From an uncultured Sutterella sp. (GTDB lineage Bacteria; Pseudomonadota; Gammaproteobacteria; Burkholderiales; Burkholderiaceae_F): DNA of 30,515 bases. This document shows positions 22,883-30,515 of this stretch, piece after piece. Under the pieces are notes generated by a model. It was not told the origin of the DNA. It saw only the letters and a program-made list of their open reading frames with translations, and did not search any database. The translations under genes and the position numbers were made by a program. The stretch lies in NCBI GenBank assembly GCA_937943605.1, contig CALEAW010000061.1, positions 1 to 30,515 of the forward strand, written 5' to 3'. Each line of letters begins with the position of its first letter. Positions within the stretch are counted from its first letter, which is position 1.

Positions 22883-23377
22883 TTAAGGTATGTCAACGAC
22901 TGAAATAGGGTTGCCGTGCGCGCGAATGAGAGCTAGCAAGTCGTCGGTCTTAAGCCAAACGGTTGCTCGATTGTCGTTAGGATGCGCACCAATGAGGCTA
23001 TTAGGTTTTACGAGATCACTATCGATATAGAGATGGACCTTGGCACTCTGGTCGTTCAGTAGACCAAAGGGCGTGACGGCGCCTGGAATCAGACCAAGCA
23101 TCTCGAGAAGCTCTTCAGGCGTTGCAAAGGTGAGTGCACGAAGTCCGTGCGCATGACGAAAGGCTTTGAGGTCAACGCGCTTATGACCCAACACGGTGAT
23201 CATGTAGTAGTCTCGACGCTTATGGTCACGCACAAAAAGATTTTTGGCGTTGACTTCGGGGTATGGCAATTTGATTTGCGCAACTTCGGCCATATTAAAG
23301 ACTGCAGGATGATGCGTGATTTCGTACGAAATGCCTTTTGCTTGGAGTAGCGTAAGTAAAGCGTCTTGTGTGAGCAT
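22883..23377 (-). CDS. YbaK/ProX-type aminoacyl-tRNA deacylase (ProXp family)
   Basis: A free-standing editing domain related to the insertion domain of prolyl-tRNA synthetase. Such proteins hydrolyse mischarged tRNA, typically Ala-tRNA(Pro) for the ProXp-ala/PrdX branch. The 164-residue protein matches the family in length and in NAKNLFVRDHKRRDYYMI, PGAVTPFGLLND and the GAHPNDNRATVWL loop. The start at ATG 23377 gives LTQDALLTLLQAKGISYEI, the normal N-terminus. It stands alone; the gene before it in the same direction (21659) starts 108 bp further on. Exact tRNA specificity is inferred from family only. Confidence 0.88.
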   Translation of the reverse strand: MLTQDALLTLLQAKGISYEITHHPAVFNMAEVAQIKLPYPEVNAKNLFVRDHKRRDYYMITVLGHKRVDLKAFRHAHGLRALTFATPEELLEMLGLIPGAVTPFGLLNDQSAKVHLYIDSDLVKPNSLIGAHPNDNRATVWLKTDDLLALIRAHGNPISVVDIP

Positions 23378-23587
23378 GGCGACCTCGTAAGAAGGGTGAC
23401 GGTTGATTCAAAGTATAGGTCGAGTAGAGGGGCGCTGTTGAGCGGGATTTTACGTGAAGCGTTGAGTTTTGAAGGCGAAATGACAGCGACTTTTATGGTT
23501 TTATGGCAAGTGATGTCGAAGAAGGACATCATTTGACGCGCATTCGGCTATAGTTAGGTCACACGTAATTTATGAAAGGAATACACG

Positions 23588-24331
23588 ATGACTGATGACG
23601 TTCGCCGTCGTTTTGCGCAGATTGCGCTTGACACGGAAACCACGGGGCTTGATCCTGAGTCTGGTGACCGCATTATTGAAATTGGTTGCGTGCGCTTAGA
23701 TGGCCGTAACATCACGAACCGCTCGGAAGACTATTTACAGCTCTATATCAACCCAGAACGTGAAATTCCCGAAGAGTCGATCGCCATTCACGGGATTACC
23801 AACGAAAAGGTGGCGAATTGTCCGAAGTTTGCTGACATTGCGGACGAATTCATTGAATTTATTCGTGGGGCAGAACTCCTTATTCATAATGCCAAGTTCG
23901 ACATTGGGTTCTTGAATATGGAGCTTGCGCGCTTAGGTAAAGGTCGCGTCGAAGATTATGTGCGCGGTATTACCGACACGCTCGAAATCGCCCATGAATT
24001 GTTCCCGGGGCGTCGCGCTAGTTTGGACGCGCTCTGCACCATTTTGCATATTGACAATTCGGCGCGTGTCTTTCACGGGGCTTTGCTTGACGCGCAGATT
24101 TTGGCCGAAGTCTTCGTGACGATGACTCGTGGTCAGGAACAAATTGGCTTAGATGACTTGATTGACCCGAGTCTTTTGCCTAGGATTCCTAATGAGAAAC
24201 TCTATGTGATCCCTGCGTCACCCGAAGAGTTGATTGAACACGAAAAGATCCTCGATAAGGCCGATAAGCAAAGTAAGAGTACCTGTGCTTGGCGTAAAGG
24301 TCTCGTTGAAGAAAAACCGGAAGAAGCCTAA
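23588..24331 (+). CDS. dnaQ: DNA polymerase III epsilon subunit (3'-5' proofreading exonuclease)
   Basis: Proofreading subunit of the replicative polymerase. The 247-residue protein is the canonical DEDDh exonuclease: IALDTETTG (Asp15, Glu17), HNAKFDIGFLN (Asp105), and FHGALLDAQILAEVF (His163, Asp168). The C-terminal tail after residue 185 would bind the alpha subunit and contains LIDPSLLPRIPN. AAAGGA precedes the ATG at 23588. A flavodoxin gene follows after 13 bases and is probably cotranscribed. Confidence 0.96.
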   Translation: MTDDVRRRFAQIALDTETTGLDPESGDRIIEIGCVRLDGRNITNRSEDYLQLYINPEREIPEESIAIHGITNEKVANCPKFADIADEFIEFIRGAELLIHNAKFDIGFLNMELARLGKGRVEDYVRGITDTLEIAHELFPGRRASLDALCTILHIDNSARVFHGALLDAQILAEVFVTMTRGQEQIGLDDLIDPSLLPRIPNEKLYVIPASPEELIEHEKILDKADKQSKSTCAWRKGLVEEKPEEA

Positions 24332-24344
24332 AGACGTCAACATC

Positions 24345-24860
24345 ATGTCTACAAAGCCTTTAATCATTATTAGTTCTCGTACAGGTAACACCATGGCTGT
24401 GGGTCATGCGGTGTGTGATGCATTGCCCGGTGCCGTGATGGTCAAGCCCGAGGATGTCCCTGACGATTTGACCCCTTATAACCCAGTGCTCTTAGGGTTC
24501 TGGTGTGACCGTGGCGATGCCCCTGAAGATATGCTCGCCATTGCGCCACGCATCAAGGGTAAGACGATTGGCTGCTTTGCCACCATGGGCGGTGACGCCG
24601 AAGGGGAGCGCGCTAAAGCCTGGATGCGTAAAACAAGCGAAAAGCTGGTCAATATGGGCGAAAACAACCAATTGGCTGAAACTTTCCTTTGCCGAGGCCG
24701 TATTGACCCAGACGTTTTCCATCGTATGACGGAGATGCTAGGTGGCACGGTGACGCCTGAGCGTGAAGCTCGTCGTAAGGCAAGTGAAACGCACCCTGAC
24801 CGATTAGACCTTGATCGCGCAGCGTCACTCTTTAAGAGTTTCTTTGGGGGTAGCTGGTAA
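24345..24860 (+). CDS. Flavodoxin family protein
   Basis: Cytoplasmic FMN electron carrier. The 171-residue protein has the phosphate-binding loop SSRTGNT near its start and the flavin-side loops GFWCDRGDAPEDML and CFATMGGDAEGERAKAWM, typical of short flavodoxin-domain proteins of anaerobes. The frame stays open upstream inside dnaQ, but ATG 24345 begins the natural flavodoxin N-terminus (STKPLIIISSRTGN), 13 bases after the dnaQ stop. The ribosome binding site is weak, so coupling to dnaQ translation is likely. The redox partner is unknown. The C-terminal 50 residues are helical and charged. Confidence 0.85.
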   Translation: MSTKPLIIISSRTGNTMAVGHAVCDALPGAVMVKPEDVPDDLTPYNPVLLGFWCDRGDAPEDMLAIAPRIKGKTIGCFATMGGDAEGERAKAWMRKTSEKLVNMGENNQLAETFLCRGRIDPDVFHRMTEMLGGTVTPEREARRKASETHPDRLDLDRAASLFKSFFGGSW

Positions 24861-24939
24861 TGCGTCTTTAAAAAAGGCCTTTAACGCTCTAACCAAAGAA
24901 AAAACGACGATTCGTGCCTTAGCGACGCTGAGGCTCTGA

Positions 24940-24945
24940 TACAAT
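24940..24945 (+). promoter_or_regulatory. Possible -10 element for yjdM
   Basis: TACAAT preceded by TG-like sequence (CTGATACAAT). The -35 is unclear. The hairpin at 24959-24988 would lie in the first bases of such a transcript. Confidence 0.3.
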
Positions 24946-24958
24946 GCCGTGAGTTTTT

Positions 24959-24988
24959 AAGCCGTCCTACCAACTTCGGACGGCTTTT
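24959..24988 (+). terminator. Intrinsic terminator between the flavodoxin gene and yjdM
   Basis: AAGCCGTCC (24959-24967) and GGACGGCTT (24978-24986) form a perfect 9-bp stem, followed by TT. It lies 98 bp after the flavodoxin stop and 38 bp before the yjdM start. Confidence 0.85.
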
Positions 24989-25026
24989 CTATATTTATTT
25001 TTTCCCTCAGACAGGATCTCAACGAC

Positions 25027-25368
25027 ATGACCTCTTTGCCTCCCTGCCCGAAGTGCCAGTCCGAATACACCTACGAAGATAACGGTATGATTGTTTGTCC
25101 GGAATGCGGCCACGAATTTAGCAATGCCGAACCCGTGGCTCAGGAAGACGATCAGCTCATCGTGAAGGACGCGAACGGTACGCTTTTGGCCGACGGCGAC
25201 AGCGTCACGATCATCAAGAGCCTCAAGGTGAAGGGTGCTTCTTCGATGCTTAAGATCGGTACCAAGGTGAAGAACATTCGCCTTTGCGAAGGTGATCACA
25301 ACATCGACTGCAAGATCGATGGCTTCGGTGCGATGAAGTTAAAGAGCGAATTCGTGAAGAAGCTCTAA
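25027..25368 (+). CDS. yjdM: YjdM/PhnA family zinc-ribbon protein
   Basis: Small cytoplasmic protein of the YjdM (formerly PhnA) family. Despite the old name it is not shown to act in phosphonate use, and its role is unsettled. The 113-residue protein has an N-terminal four-cysteine zinc ribbon (CPKC at 7-10, CPEC at 24-27) and the conserved C-terminal domain VKDANGTLLADGDSVTIIKS, then LKVKGASSMLKIGTKVKNIRL. AGGA occurs before the ATG at 25027. It is complete and monocistronic between two terminators. Codon use is strongly biased, which suggests high expression. Confidence 0.94.
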   Translation: MTSLPPCPKCQSEYTYEDNGMIVCPECGHEFSNAEPVAQEDDQLIVKDANGTLLADGDSVTIIKSLKVKGASSMLKIGTKVKNIRLCEGDHNIDCKIDGFGAMKLKSEFVKKL

Positions 25369-25392
25369 TCGAATTCGTTGATGACGAATGAG

Positions 25393-25428
25393 ACGCGGAG
25401 ACCTGTGATGGGGTACTCCGCGTTTTTT
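25393..25428 (+). terminator. Intrinsic terminator of yjdM
   Basis: ACGCGGAG (25393-25400) and CTCCGCGT (25416-25423) form an 8-bp stem followed by a T-run, 25 bp after the stop. Confidence 0.92.
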
Positions 25429-25443
25429 GTGTCTCACGCGTCA

Positions 25444-26826
25444 TTAATAGTGATAGAGGTCTTCAAGCGTCCAGAGCCGTAAGTGCTCGGTTGGCGTGAC
25501 GTCTTTAAAGCCAGACTTCGAAATAAAGCCGAATCTGTGAGATGAGAGAGGCGAGGCTTTAACTTGAGCAATTTCTTCTTCTATGTCCGCCTTGTTGATA
25601 GGATGATTTTTGTATTTGCACTCATAAAAGCAAAAACCTTGGCTATCTTCGGTGACCACATCAAATTCGCCGTTTCGCTTTTCTTTAGGTAGATCGTAGA
25701 CATAGCGACCAATGTTAAAAAAGGGTGGCTCGATGCGGCCAGCTTTGTTCATTCGGATGAGAAATTGTTTGGCTATCGCTTCGAAGACGTGAGGGACGTA
25801 TTGAGACTCAAGGTCATGATGGATGAATGCATCATAGAAGGTGCGCTCGTCCATCACACGCGCTTTAGAGATATTCCGATAGATGTAGCGATAGTAAAAG
25901 AGCACCATATTGTCGCAGATCACATAATTGGATTTTCGAGCGTTGCCTGAATCATTGATAGGCGTGTCGCGAACCACAATGTCCATGGCCATGAGCTGGC
26001 TTAACGTCTTACTGAGTGCGGCGTTGGTTAAGCGGGTGTACTTGGCAATGTCAGAAAAGCGATTCTGGCCTTGTCCTAAAGCCTCTAGCACCAAATTAAT
26101 GTCGTTGATTTTCGATCGTCTAGTGGCAATCGCTAACTCGATTTCTTCGGAGAGTTGGCCTCCCACTTTGATGAGCAATTCGATGACGTTCTCTTTGATC
26201 GATAAGCGGTCGTCAACGAGCGCGTTGTAGTAAGGCATCCCAGCAAAGATAGCGTAAAGACTCACGTTGTCTACGTCTGAGCGGTGGAGATGAAACTGGG
26301 CGACCTCGAAATAATTCATTGGCTTTAGATGCAGCACGATATCGGCGCGCGCGTAAAGCGGGCACTCATAGGCGAGCATCCCTTTCATGGCCTCAATGTC
26401 AGCGCCACAAAGCATGATTTTGAGTTTCGAACATCCTTTGTAGCGATCAACAAGCGCTTGCAAAATGCTGTCTGCGCCTTGGATAAGGTCACGCAAAAAA
26501 GGATAGTCATCAAGCACGAGCACTATCGGTTCGTGTTGGCAAAATTTAAAAAGGAAATCTAAAAGGCCTTCAACGGTGTCAACCGCGATCGGTGGAATGT
26601 CTAATTTGGCACAGGCGAGCGCCATCAGTTGGGCAAGGTTATTGGTCTCTGAGGTCTTTTTACATTCCATATAAAGCCAACGCACGCCTGAAAGCGTCAC
26701 GGCTTCCTTTAAGAGTGCACTTTTACCGACACGACGACGACCGTAGACGATAGAGAGATTGCTCGTCGGATGGCTAATAAAGCGCTGCAAGGTGGTGACT
26801 TCAGTTTGTCGACCGATGAATGGCAT
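25444..26826 (-). CDS. AAA+ ATPase with C-terminal DUF234 nuclease-like domain
   Basis: A STAND/MoxR-distant 'archaeal-type' ATPase of the ATP-binding/DUF234 family; the biological role is not established. The 460-residue protein has FIGRQTEVTTLQRF, Walker A GRRRVGKS (29-36) and Walker B IVLVLDDYPFL (Asp106/107). A winged-helix region follows (about 245-300: NDINLVLEALGQGQNRFSDI, then AKYTRLTNAALSKTLSQL). The C-terminal domain holds a PD-(D/E)XK-like signature, GEFDVV (Asp389) and CFYECKYKN (Glu402, Lys404). ATG 26826 has AGGA nine bases upstream. A TTG nine codons earlier extends the frame without support. It is divergent from the AlbA_2 gene across a 25-bp iteron array, which is likely its operator. 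A selfish or defence-related function is an inference only. Confidence 0.85.
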   Translation of the reverse strand: MPFIGRQTEVTTLQRFISHPTSNLSIVYGRRRVGKSALLKEAVTLSGVRWLYMECKKTSETNNLAQLMALACAKLDIPPIAVDTVEGLLDFLFKFCQHEPIVLVLDDYPFLRDLIQGADSILQALVDRYKGCSKLKIMLCGADIEAMKGMLAYECPLYARADIVLHLKPMNYFEVAQFHLHRSDVDNVSLYAIFAGMPYYNALVDDRLSIKENVIELLIKVGGQLSEEIELAIATRRSKINDINLVLEALGQGQNRFSDIAKYTRLTNAALSKTLSQLMAMDIVVRDTPINDSGNARKSNYVICDNMVLFYYRYIYRNISKARVMDERTFYDAFIHHDLESQYVPHVFEAIAKQFLIRMNKAGRIEPPFFNIGRYVYDLPKEKRNGEFDVVTEDSQGFCFYECKYKNHPINKADIEEEIAQVKASPLSSHRFGFISKSGFKDVTPTEHLRLWTLEDLYHY

Positions 26827-26879
26827 GGCTGTGGGTCCTAAAGAAGCGGTCAATGCCGGTTTTAGAGTTTGGCTTTATG

Positions 26880-26968
26880 AGATATCAAACTTTATACCTA
26901 GATTAGGTATTGCAAGCGATACCTTATTTAAGTATCAAACACGATACCTAAAATTTGTATTGGTGCTT
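26880..26968. repeat. Array of 25-bp iterons, each with an imperfect palindrome
   Basis: Three tandem 25-bp units start at 26894, 26919 and 26944. Each opens with ATACCTA or ATACCTT and has the inverted half-site 11 bases later: TAGGTAT (26904-26910), AAGTATC (26930-26936), TTGTAT (26955-26960). A fourth right half (AGATATC, 26880-26886) lies one period before. Unit 1 is a perfect 7-bp palindrome with a three-base centre. The array is 54-140 bp upstream of the DUF234 ATPase and about 120 bp upstream of the AlbA_2 gene. It looks like a cooperative operator for one or both. Confidence 0.75.
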
Positions 26969-27088
26969 AGCCCAAAAAACCAAAAAGCGACGTGCGTTCG
27001 AGCAAAAACTTGCAGTTTGTCTCTTTTGACGGTAATGTTATTGCTATTAATGATTACCAACGATTACTAAGTAGAGGGAACTGAAGAA

Positions 27089-28504
27089 ATGGCTAGCGAG
27101 ATCGCTTCTTTTGATACCTGGACTTTGGATGTGGTTCGAACCATCACAGCGTTTGCGAATACGGATGGCGGCCAGATTCGATTAGGGGTGGGGCGCACAA
27201 CACTGGATCAAAAGACGACGGATGAGTGGTTAGCTAAACTCCATGCGGTGTTAATGGGTGAGGTCAAGCCCACACTCATTCCTTTTGTGTCATGCCGTCT
27301 TGAAGAGATTGATCACCGCATGGTGTTGGTGATCGACGTGATGCGTGGGACGTCACGCCCTTACTATATCGCTGAAGTGGGTATGTGGCCTGATATGGTC
27401 TTTGTGCGTGACCATGCTGCGACAGTGCCTTTGGGCGAAGTCGGTTTAAAGGCCTTGATTGCTGAGAGTAATCCCTCTTTTGAAGCGCAGCGCGCCGAAA
27501 ATTATGAGTTGACCTTTGATGAGTTGACGAAGGCCGTGCGTCGTCGTCATTTAGCTGATGACGAACGCCGTCGTCGAGATTGGGGTTTTGTGGATCAGTT
27601 AGGTTGCTCGACACGTGTAGCCCAACTCTTTTCAGACCAAAACACGTCGGTTGTCCGATTGACTGTCTTTGATGGGGTGACGCCCGAAGACGTGAAAGCG
27701 CGTTTGGTGTCCACCGGGTCTTTGATTCGTCAGTGGCAGCAAGTCACAGACTTTTTAGAAAAGTTTGCGCCCACACCTTCAGCTAACGAGAGCCTCTTTT
27801 TGAGTGCGGCCGATACAGTGCCGGCCGCAGCCTTACGTGAAGCCTTTTTGAATGCCCTCATGCATCGCGATTATTCGGTGGATGCGCCGATCGATATTTG
27901 GGTGCTCCAAGACCGTATTGTGGTCACAAGCCCGGGTGGTCCCAAGCGTGGTGCACAGTTAGACGATATGCTTTTGGGGCTCTCAAGCCCACGCTATCCG
28001 CGTGTGGCCCAGATGTTTGAGCGTTTAGGTTTGGCTACTGGCGCTGGTGTCGGCTTAAACCGCATTCGTTTGGCGTATCAGGGCCGTCAGGTTCGCCCTG
28101 AATTTAAAGCCACGAGCCACGCTTTTCAGGTGATTTTGCCTAACGACCACGCTGCCCCGAAGACAGACGCCAAGCCTGTGGCAAATAACCAGGTCGAAAA
28201 GCCCCTTGTGAAGCCTCTCGTTGTAAATGTGCCGGTAAGTCAACCTGAACCGCAGACGTCGTTACCGATGCCTTCGACGCAAGAGCCGCTAGTTCACCAC
28301 CCTGAATCAATGACAATGGAAGACATCAAGATGCGCGAAATATTGGCGCTCCTAGATACCCGTGAGACGATTACGCGTCGTGAAGTCGACGAAGCGCTTG
28401 GGGTTAGTCAGTCGACCGCAAGTAACGTGATCCGTCGTATGTTGGAGTTGGGGCTCTTACGTAAGATCGGTAGCGGTCGACTCTTGCATTACGCCAAGGC
28501 TTAA
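27089..28504 (+). CDS. AlbA_2 (Schlafen-like) / HATPase / winged-helix protein
   Basis: The 471-residue protein has three parts. An N-terminal AlbA_2 domain (about 10-115) contains ITAFANTDGGQIRLGVG, a nucleic-acid-binding fold also found in Schlafen proteins. A GHKL-type domain (about 235-350) contains PAAALREAFLNALMHRDYS, VTSPGGPKRG and GLATGAGVGLNRI, as in RecG-like 'ATP-binding' regulators. A proline/valine-rich linker (about 355-405) leads to a C-terminal winged helix (410-471) with TRREVDEALGVSQSTASNVI. The AlbA_2 start is short compared with the family and lacks the usual upstream E-x-FK strand. Such proteins are mostly annotated as transcriptional regulators; here it could bind the iteron array. 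AGAGGGA precedes the ATG. The winged helix makes DNA binding likely. Confidence 0.88.
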   Translation: MASEIASFDTWTLDVVRTITAFANTDGGQIRLGVGRTTLDQKTTDEWLAKLHAVLMGEVKPTLIPFVSCRLEEIDHRMVLVIDVMRGTSRPYYIAEVGMWPDMVFVRDHAATVPLGEVGLKALIAESNPSFEAQRAENYELTFDELTKAVRRRHLADDERRRRDWGFVDQLGCSTRVAQLFSDQNTSVVRLTVFDGVTPEDVKARLVSTGSLIRQWQQVTDFLEKFAPTPSANESLFLSAADTVPAAALREAFLNALMHRDYSVDAPIDIWVLQDRIVVTSPGGPKRGAQLDDMLLGLSSPRYPRVAQMFERLGLATGAGVGLNRIRLAYQGRQVRPEFKATSHAFQVILPNDHAAPKTDAKPVANNQVEKPLVKPLVVNVPVSQPEPQTSLPMPSTQEPLVHHPESMTMEDIKMREILALLDTRETITRREVDEALGVSQSTASNVIRRMLELGLLRKIGSGRLLHYAKA

Positions 28505-28525
28505 AGCCTAATGGTTAGGCCTTGG
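28493..28525. terminator. Possible bidirectional hairpin between the AlbA_2 gene and topB
   Basis: GCCTAA-TGG-TTAGGC, with CCAAGGC/CCTTGG flanking, forms a nested hairpin across the ten-base gap between the convergent stop codons. It overlaps both gene ends and has no T-run, so the assignment is weak. Confidence 0.35.
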
Positions 28526-30509
28526 GTGCGGCGGGTGAGGCCGTGCGATCGGCTTGAGCTACGCCCTCACGACGCGGTGCACTTGAGGCATAACCACGGG
28601 AGGCCGCGCGAGGCCTTGCCTTTGCTTTGGCACATTCGTCAGCAATAAAGGCTTCGTATTCACTCACAAAAGCGTCTAATGGCGCTTGGCCAGCTTCAAC
28701 GAGCTTTAAACGCTCTTCAAAGTGTGCGGTCATCGCAGCACTACGAATGCGAGGCGAGACTTTCTTTAAAAGATTTCGACCCACTTCGGTGCAGTGTAAG
28801 AACTTGCCTTCGGTTTCAAGGTAGGTTTTACGCTTGAGTTCAGCAATGATGGCGGCACGCGTGGCAGGGGTGCCAATGCCGCCCGCTTCTTTGAGCATGG
28901 CTTGCCCCTTGGGGTCGTCATACCCACGCCAAATATTTTCCATGGCCGCAATGAGCGTCCCTTCGGTAAAGAAGGATGGAGGTTTGGTTTTGTCTTCTCG
29001 ACCCTTGATGGCTTTTACTTCAGGGGTGTCGCCCTTTTTGAGGGGCGGCAAGGTTTGCGCATCATCCTCATCCTGATCGGCGCCATCGCTTTCGTCACCT
29101 TCTTTTTTGGCCTTTTTCTTTTTGGCTTCAACGGCGGCTTTGTCTTTGGCAAAAAGGACTTTCCAACCTTCAACGCGCACGACCTTACCCTTGGCAACAA
29201 AGGTTTCGCCACCAATCTCAATCATGACTTCGGTCGCATCAAATTCGTGCACCGGAAAGAACTGCGCAATATAGCGACGAACAATCAGACGATAGAGTTT
29301 TTCTTCATTGGCCGAGAGCGCACCAGGTTTCACGGTATTGGCAACGGGCACAATCCCATGGTGAGCCGTGATCTTTTTGTCATTAAAGGTCGGACTTTTG
29401 AGTTTGGGGTCGGCCTTGGCGCACGCAGCGGCAGAGGCTGGATAGTTTTGCGCGACGGCAGCAAGTACCGCAGGCGCATCGCCATGTTGGGATTCTGGCA
29501 AATAACCACAGTCCGTACGCGGATAACTGGTGATCTTATGCGTTTCGTAGAGTGACTGACAAACGCGCAACGTTTCTTCAGCCGTCATGCCAAAGCGTTT
29601 GCTCGCTTCAATCTGAATGTCAGCCAATGAGTAAGCTTTGGGTGGATAGGCTTTGCGACGTTTGGTGGTGGCTGATGTCACAGTACCGTGGGTTTCTTGA
29701 CTGAGTTTTTCAACGAGCGCACGACCGATCTCGAGGTCGATCAAAAGTTTTCCTTCTTCATCAAGACCCTTCTGGTCAGCCTTGGGTTTCCAGCGCGCCG
29801 TAAAGGGTGTGGCATCGTGTAATAAGTCAGCCGAAATCGAGAGGTAGGGGACAGGTACGAAATGACGTACCACATAGTCGCGACGCGCCACCATAAATAG
29901 GGTAGGGGTCTGCACGCGTCCTACGGCTAAAAGGCCATCGTTATTCGTGAGCGTATAGGCGCGAGATAAATTCATGCCTAAAAGCCAGTCTGCCCGCGAG
30001 CGACCGCGCGCAGCATCACGCATCCCTGCGTAGTTGCGGTTATCAAAGAGTTTATTAAGCCCCTTACGAATCGAAGCGGGGTCAACGGCCGACACCCAAA
30101 AGCGTTCGACGGGCTTACGGTTATGAAAGTGCTCTAACACTTCATCAACTAAGAGCTGCCCTTCACGGTCGGGGTCACCAGCATTAACGACACTGCTTGC
30201 GGTTTTAAGTAACTTGCCAATGGCAGAAAGCTGCTTTTTAGCCCCGGCATCGCCTTTGGTGAGCATTTGCCAGGTCTTAGGGAAAATCGGAAGGTCTTGC
30301 AGACGCCAAACCTTTTTGCCTTTTTTGGTCTTAGGAATATCGTCAGGCAAATACGCGTCGGGTTCGGCTTGTTCTAAGAGGTGACCAAAGCACCAGGTCA
30401 CGACTGTGTCTTGTTTGCACGTAATAAAGCCATTACCTCGAGAGACCACGCCGAGTTCAGTGGCAATGGCTTTGGCAACCGACGGTTTTTCTGCGATAAA
30501 GAGTTTCAT
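28515..30509 (-). CDS. topB: DNA topoisomerase III
   Basis: Type IA topoisomerase that decatenates replication intermediates by passing a strand through a transient 5'-phosphotyrosine break. The 664-residue protein has the N-terminal TOPRIM domain (FIAEKPSVAKAIA at the start, GDPDREGQLLVDEVLEH at 111-127), the NWLLG-like ADWLLGMNLSRAYT, RVQTPTL (198-204) and the active-site tyrosine in ITSYPRTDC (Tyr329). EAGGIGTPATRA is also typical. An unusual lysine-rich then acidic insertion lies at about 463-485 (KKKKAKKEGDESDGADQDED). The C-terminus ends in a basic, alanine/arginine-rich tail without zinc fingers. The start is ATG 30509, six bases from the window end, so upstream signals cannot be seen. 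The gene is complete. Confidence 0.96.
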   Translation of the reverse strand: MKLFIAEKPSVAKAIATELGVVSRGNGFITCKQDTVVTWCFGHLLEQAEPDAYLPDDIPKTKKGKKVWRLQDLPIFPKTWQMLTKGDAGAKKQLSAIGKLLKTASSVVNAGDPDREGQLLVDEVLEHFHNRKPVERFWVSAVDPASIRKGLNKLFDNRNYAGMRDAARGRSRADWLLGMNLSRAYTLTNNDGLLAVGRVQTPTLFMVARRDYVVRHFVPVPYLSISADLLHDATPFTARWKPKADQKGLDEEGKLLIDLEIGRALVEKLSQETHGTVTSATTKRRKAYPPKAYSLADIQIEASKRFGMTAEETLRVCQSLYETHKITSYPRTDCGYLPESQHGDAPAVLAAVAQNYPASAAACAKADPKLKSPTFNDKKITAHHGIVPVANTVKPGALSANEEKLYRLIVRRYIAQFFPVHEFDATEVMIEIGGETFVAKGKVVRVEGWKVLFAKDKAAVEAKKKKAKKEGDESDGADQDEDDAQTLPPLKKGDTPEVKAIKGREDKTKPPSFFTEGTLIAAMENIWRGYDDPKGQAMLKEAGGIGTPATRAAIIAELKRKTYLETEGKFLHCTEVGRNLLKKVSPRIRSAAMTAHFEERLKLVEAGQAPLDAFVSEYEAFIADECAKAKARPRAASRGYASSAPRREGVAQADRTASPAAPKA

Positions 30510-30515
30510 GACAGT

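Noticed and set aside
1..30515. CRISPR array, tRNA genes, rRNA or intact transposase
   Set aside because: No regularly spaced repeat with unique spacers (the 25-bp iterons have no spacers), no cloverleaf or rRNA sequence, and no transposase or integrase motif was seen.

Overview
The window looks like a chromosomal segment of a gut-type betaproteobacterium, most likely Sutterellaceae (Sutterella/Parasutterella-like Burkholderiales). This is inferred from gene content (FMN-binding flavocytochrome c reductases, a DcuA/DcuB-type C4-dicarboxylate carrier, MmgE/PrpD, pan genes) and a base composition near 50% GC. No rRNA, tRNA, CRISPR array or intact transposase/integrase was found.

Layout. 1-538: 3' end of a flavocytochrome c reductase gene, possibly frameshifted. 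686-2870: nadE followed directly by a MATE efflux pump. 2877-3164: small unknown gene on the minus strand. 3320-3543: a pan-operon-like terminator and a promoterless copy of the 3' third of panD. 3557-8983: a 5.4-kb accessory island holding McrB/McrC-like restriction genes, a palindromic divergent promoter region, a broken and catalytically degenerate AAA+ ATPase gene, a tiny basic ORF and an unexplained hairpin-rich stretch. 8984-11951: the intact pantothenate operon in the order panG(DUF2520)-panB-panC-panD, read leftward. 12422-14325: pepT and a divergent GNAT acetyltransferase. 14409-18077: a DcuA/DcuB-type carrier divergent from a periplasmic FMN/FAD reductase across 555 bp full of palindromes; together they fit anaerobic dicarboxylate-type respiration. 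18226-20419: a TetR regulator, a perfect 19-bp palindrome and an MmgE/PrpD gene. 20497-23377: EamA transporter, M20 peptidase and a YbaK/ProX-type tRNA editing protein. 23588-25368: dnaQ, a flavodoxin and yjdM. 25444-28504: a DUF234-type ATPase and an AlbA_2 (Schlafen-like) protein, divergent across a 25-bp iteron array. 28515-30509: topB.

The most notable structure is the island at 3544-8983. It is bracketed by two 154-bp direct repeats (3390-3543 and 8984-9137, four mismatches) that both encode the C-terminus of PanD. One copy completes the real panD; the other is a stump next to the ancestral terminator. That is the footprint of site-specific or homologous insertion of a defence cassette into the 3' end of panD, with regeneration of the gene end. 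A second candidate for something undescribed is the iteron-controlled divergent pair at 25444-28504 (ATPase with a C-terminal nuclease-like motif, and an AlbA_2/HATPase/winged-helix protein).
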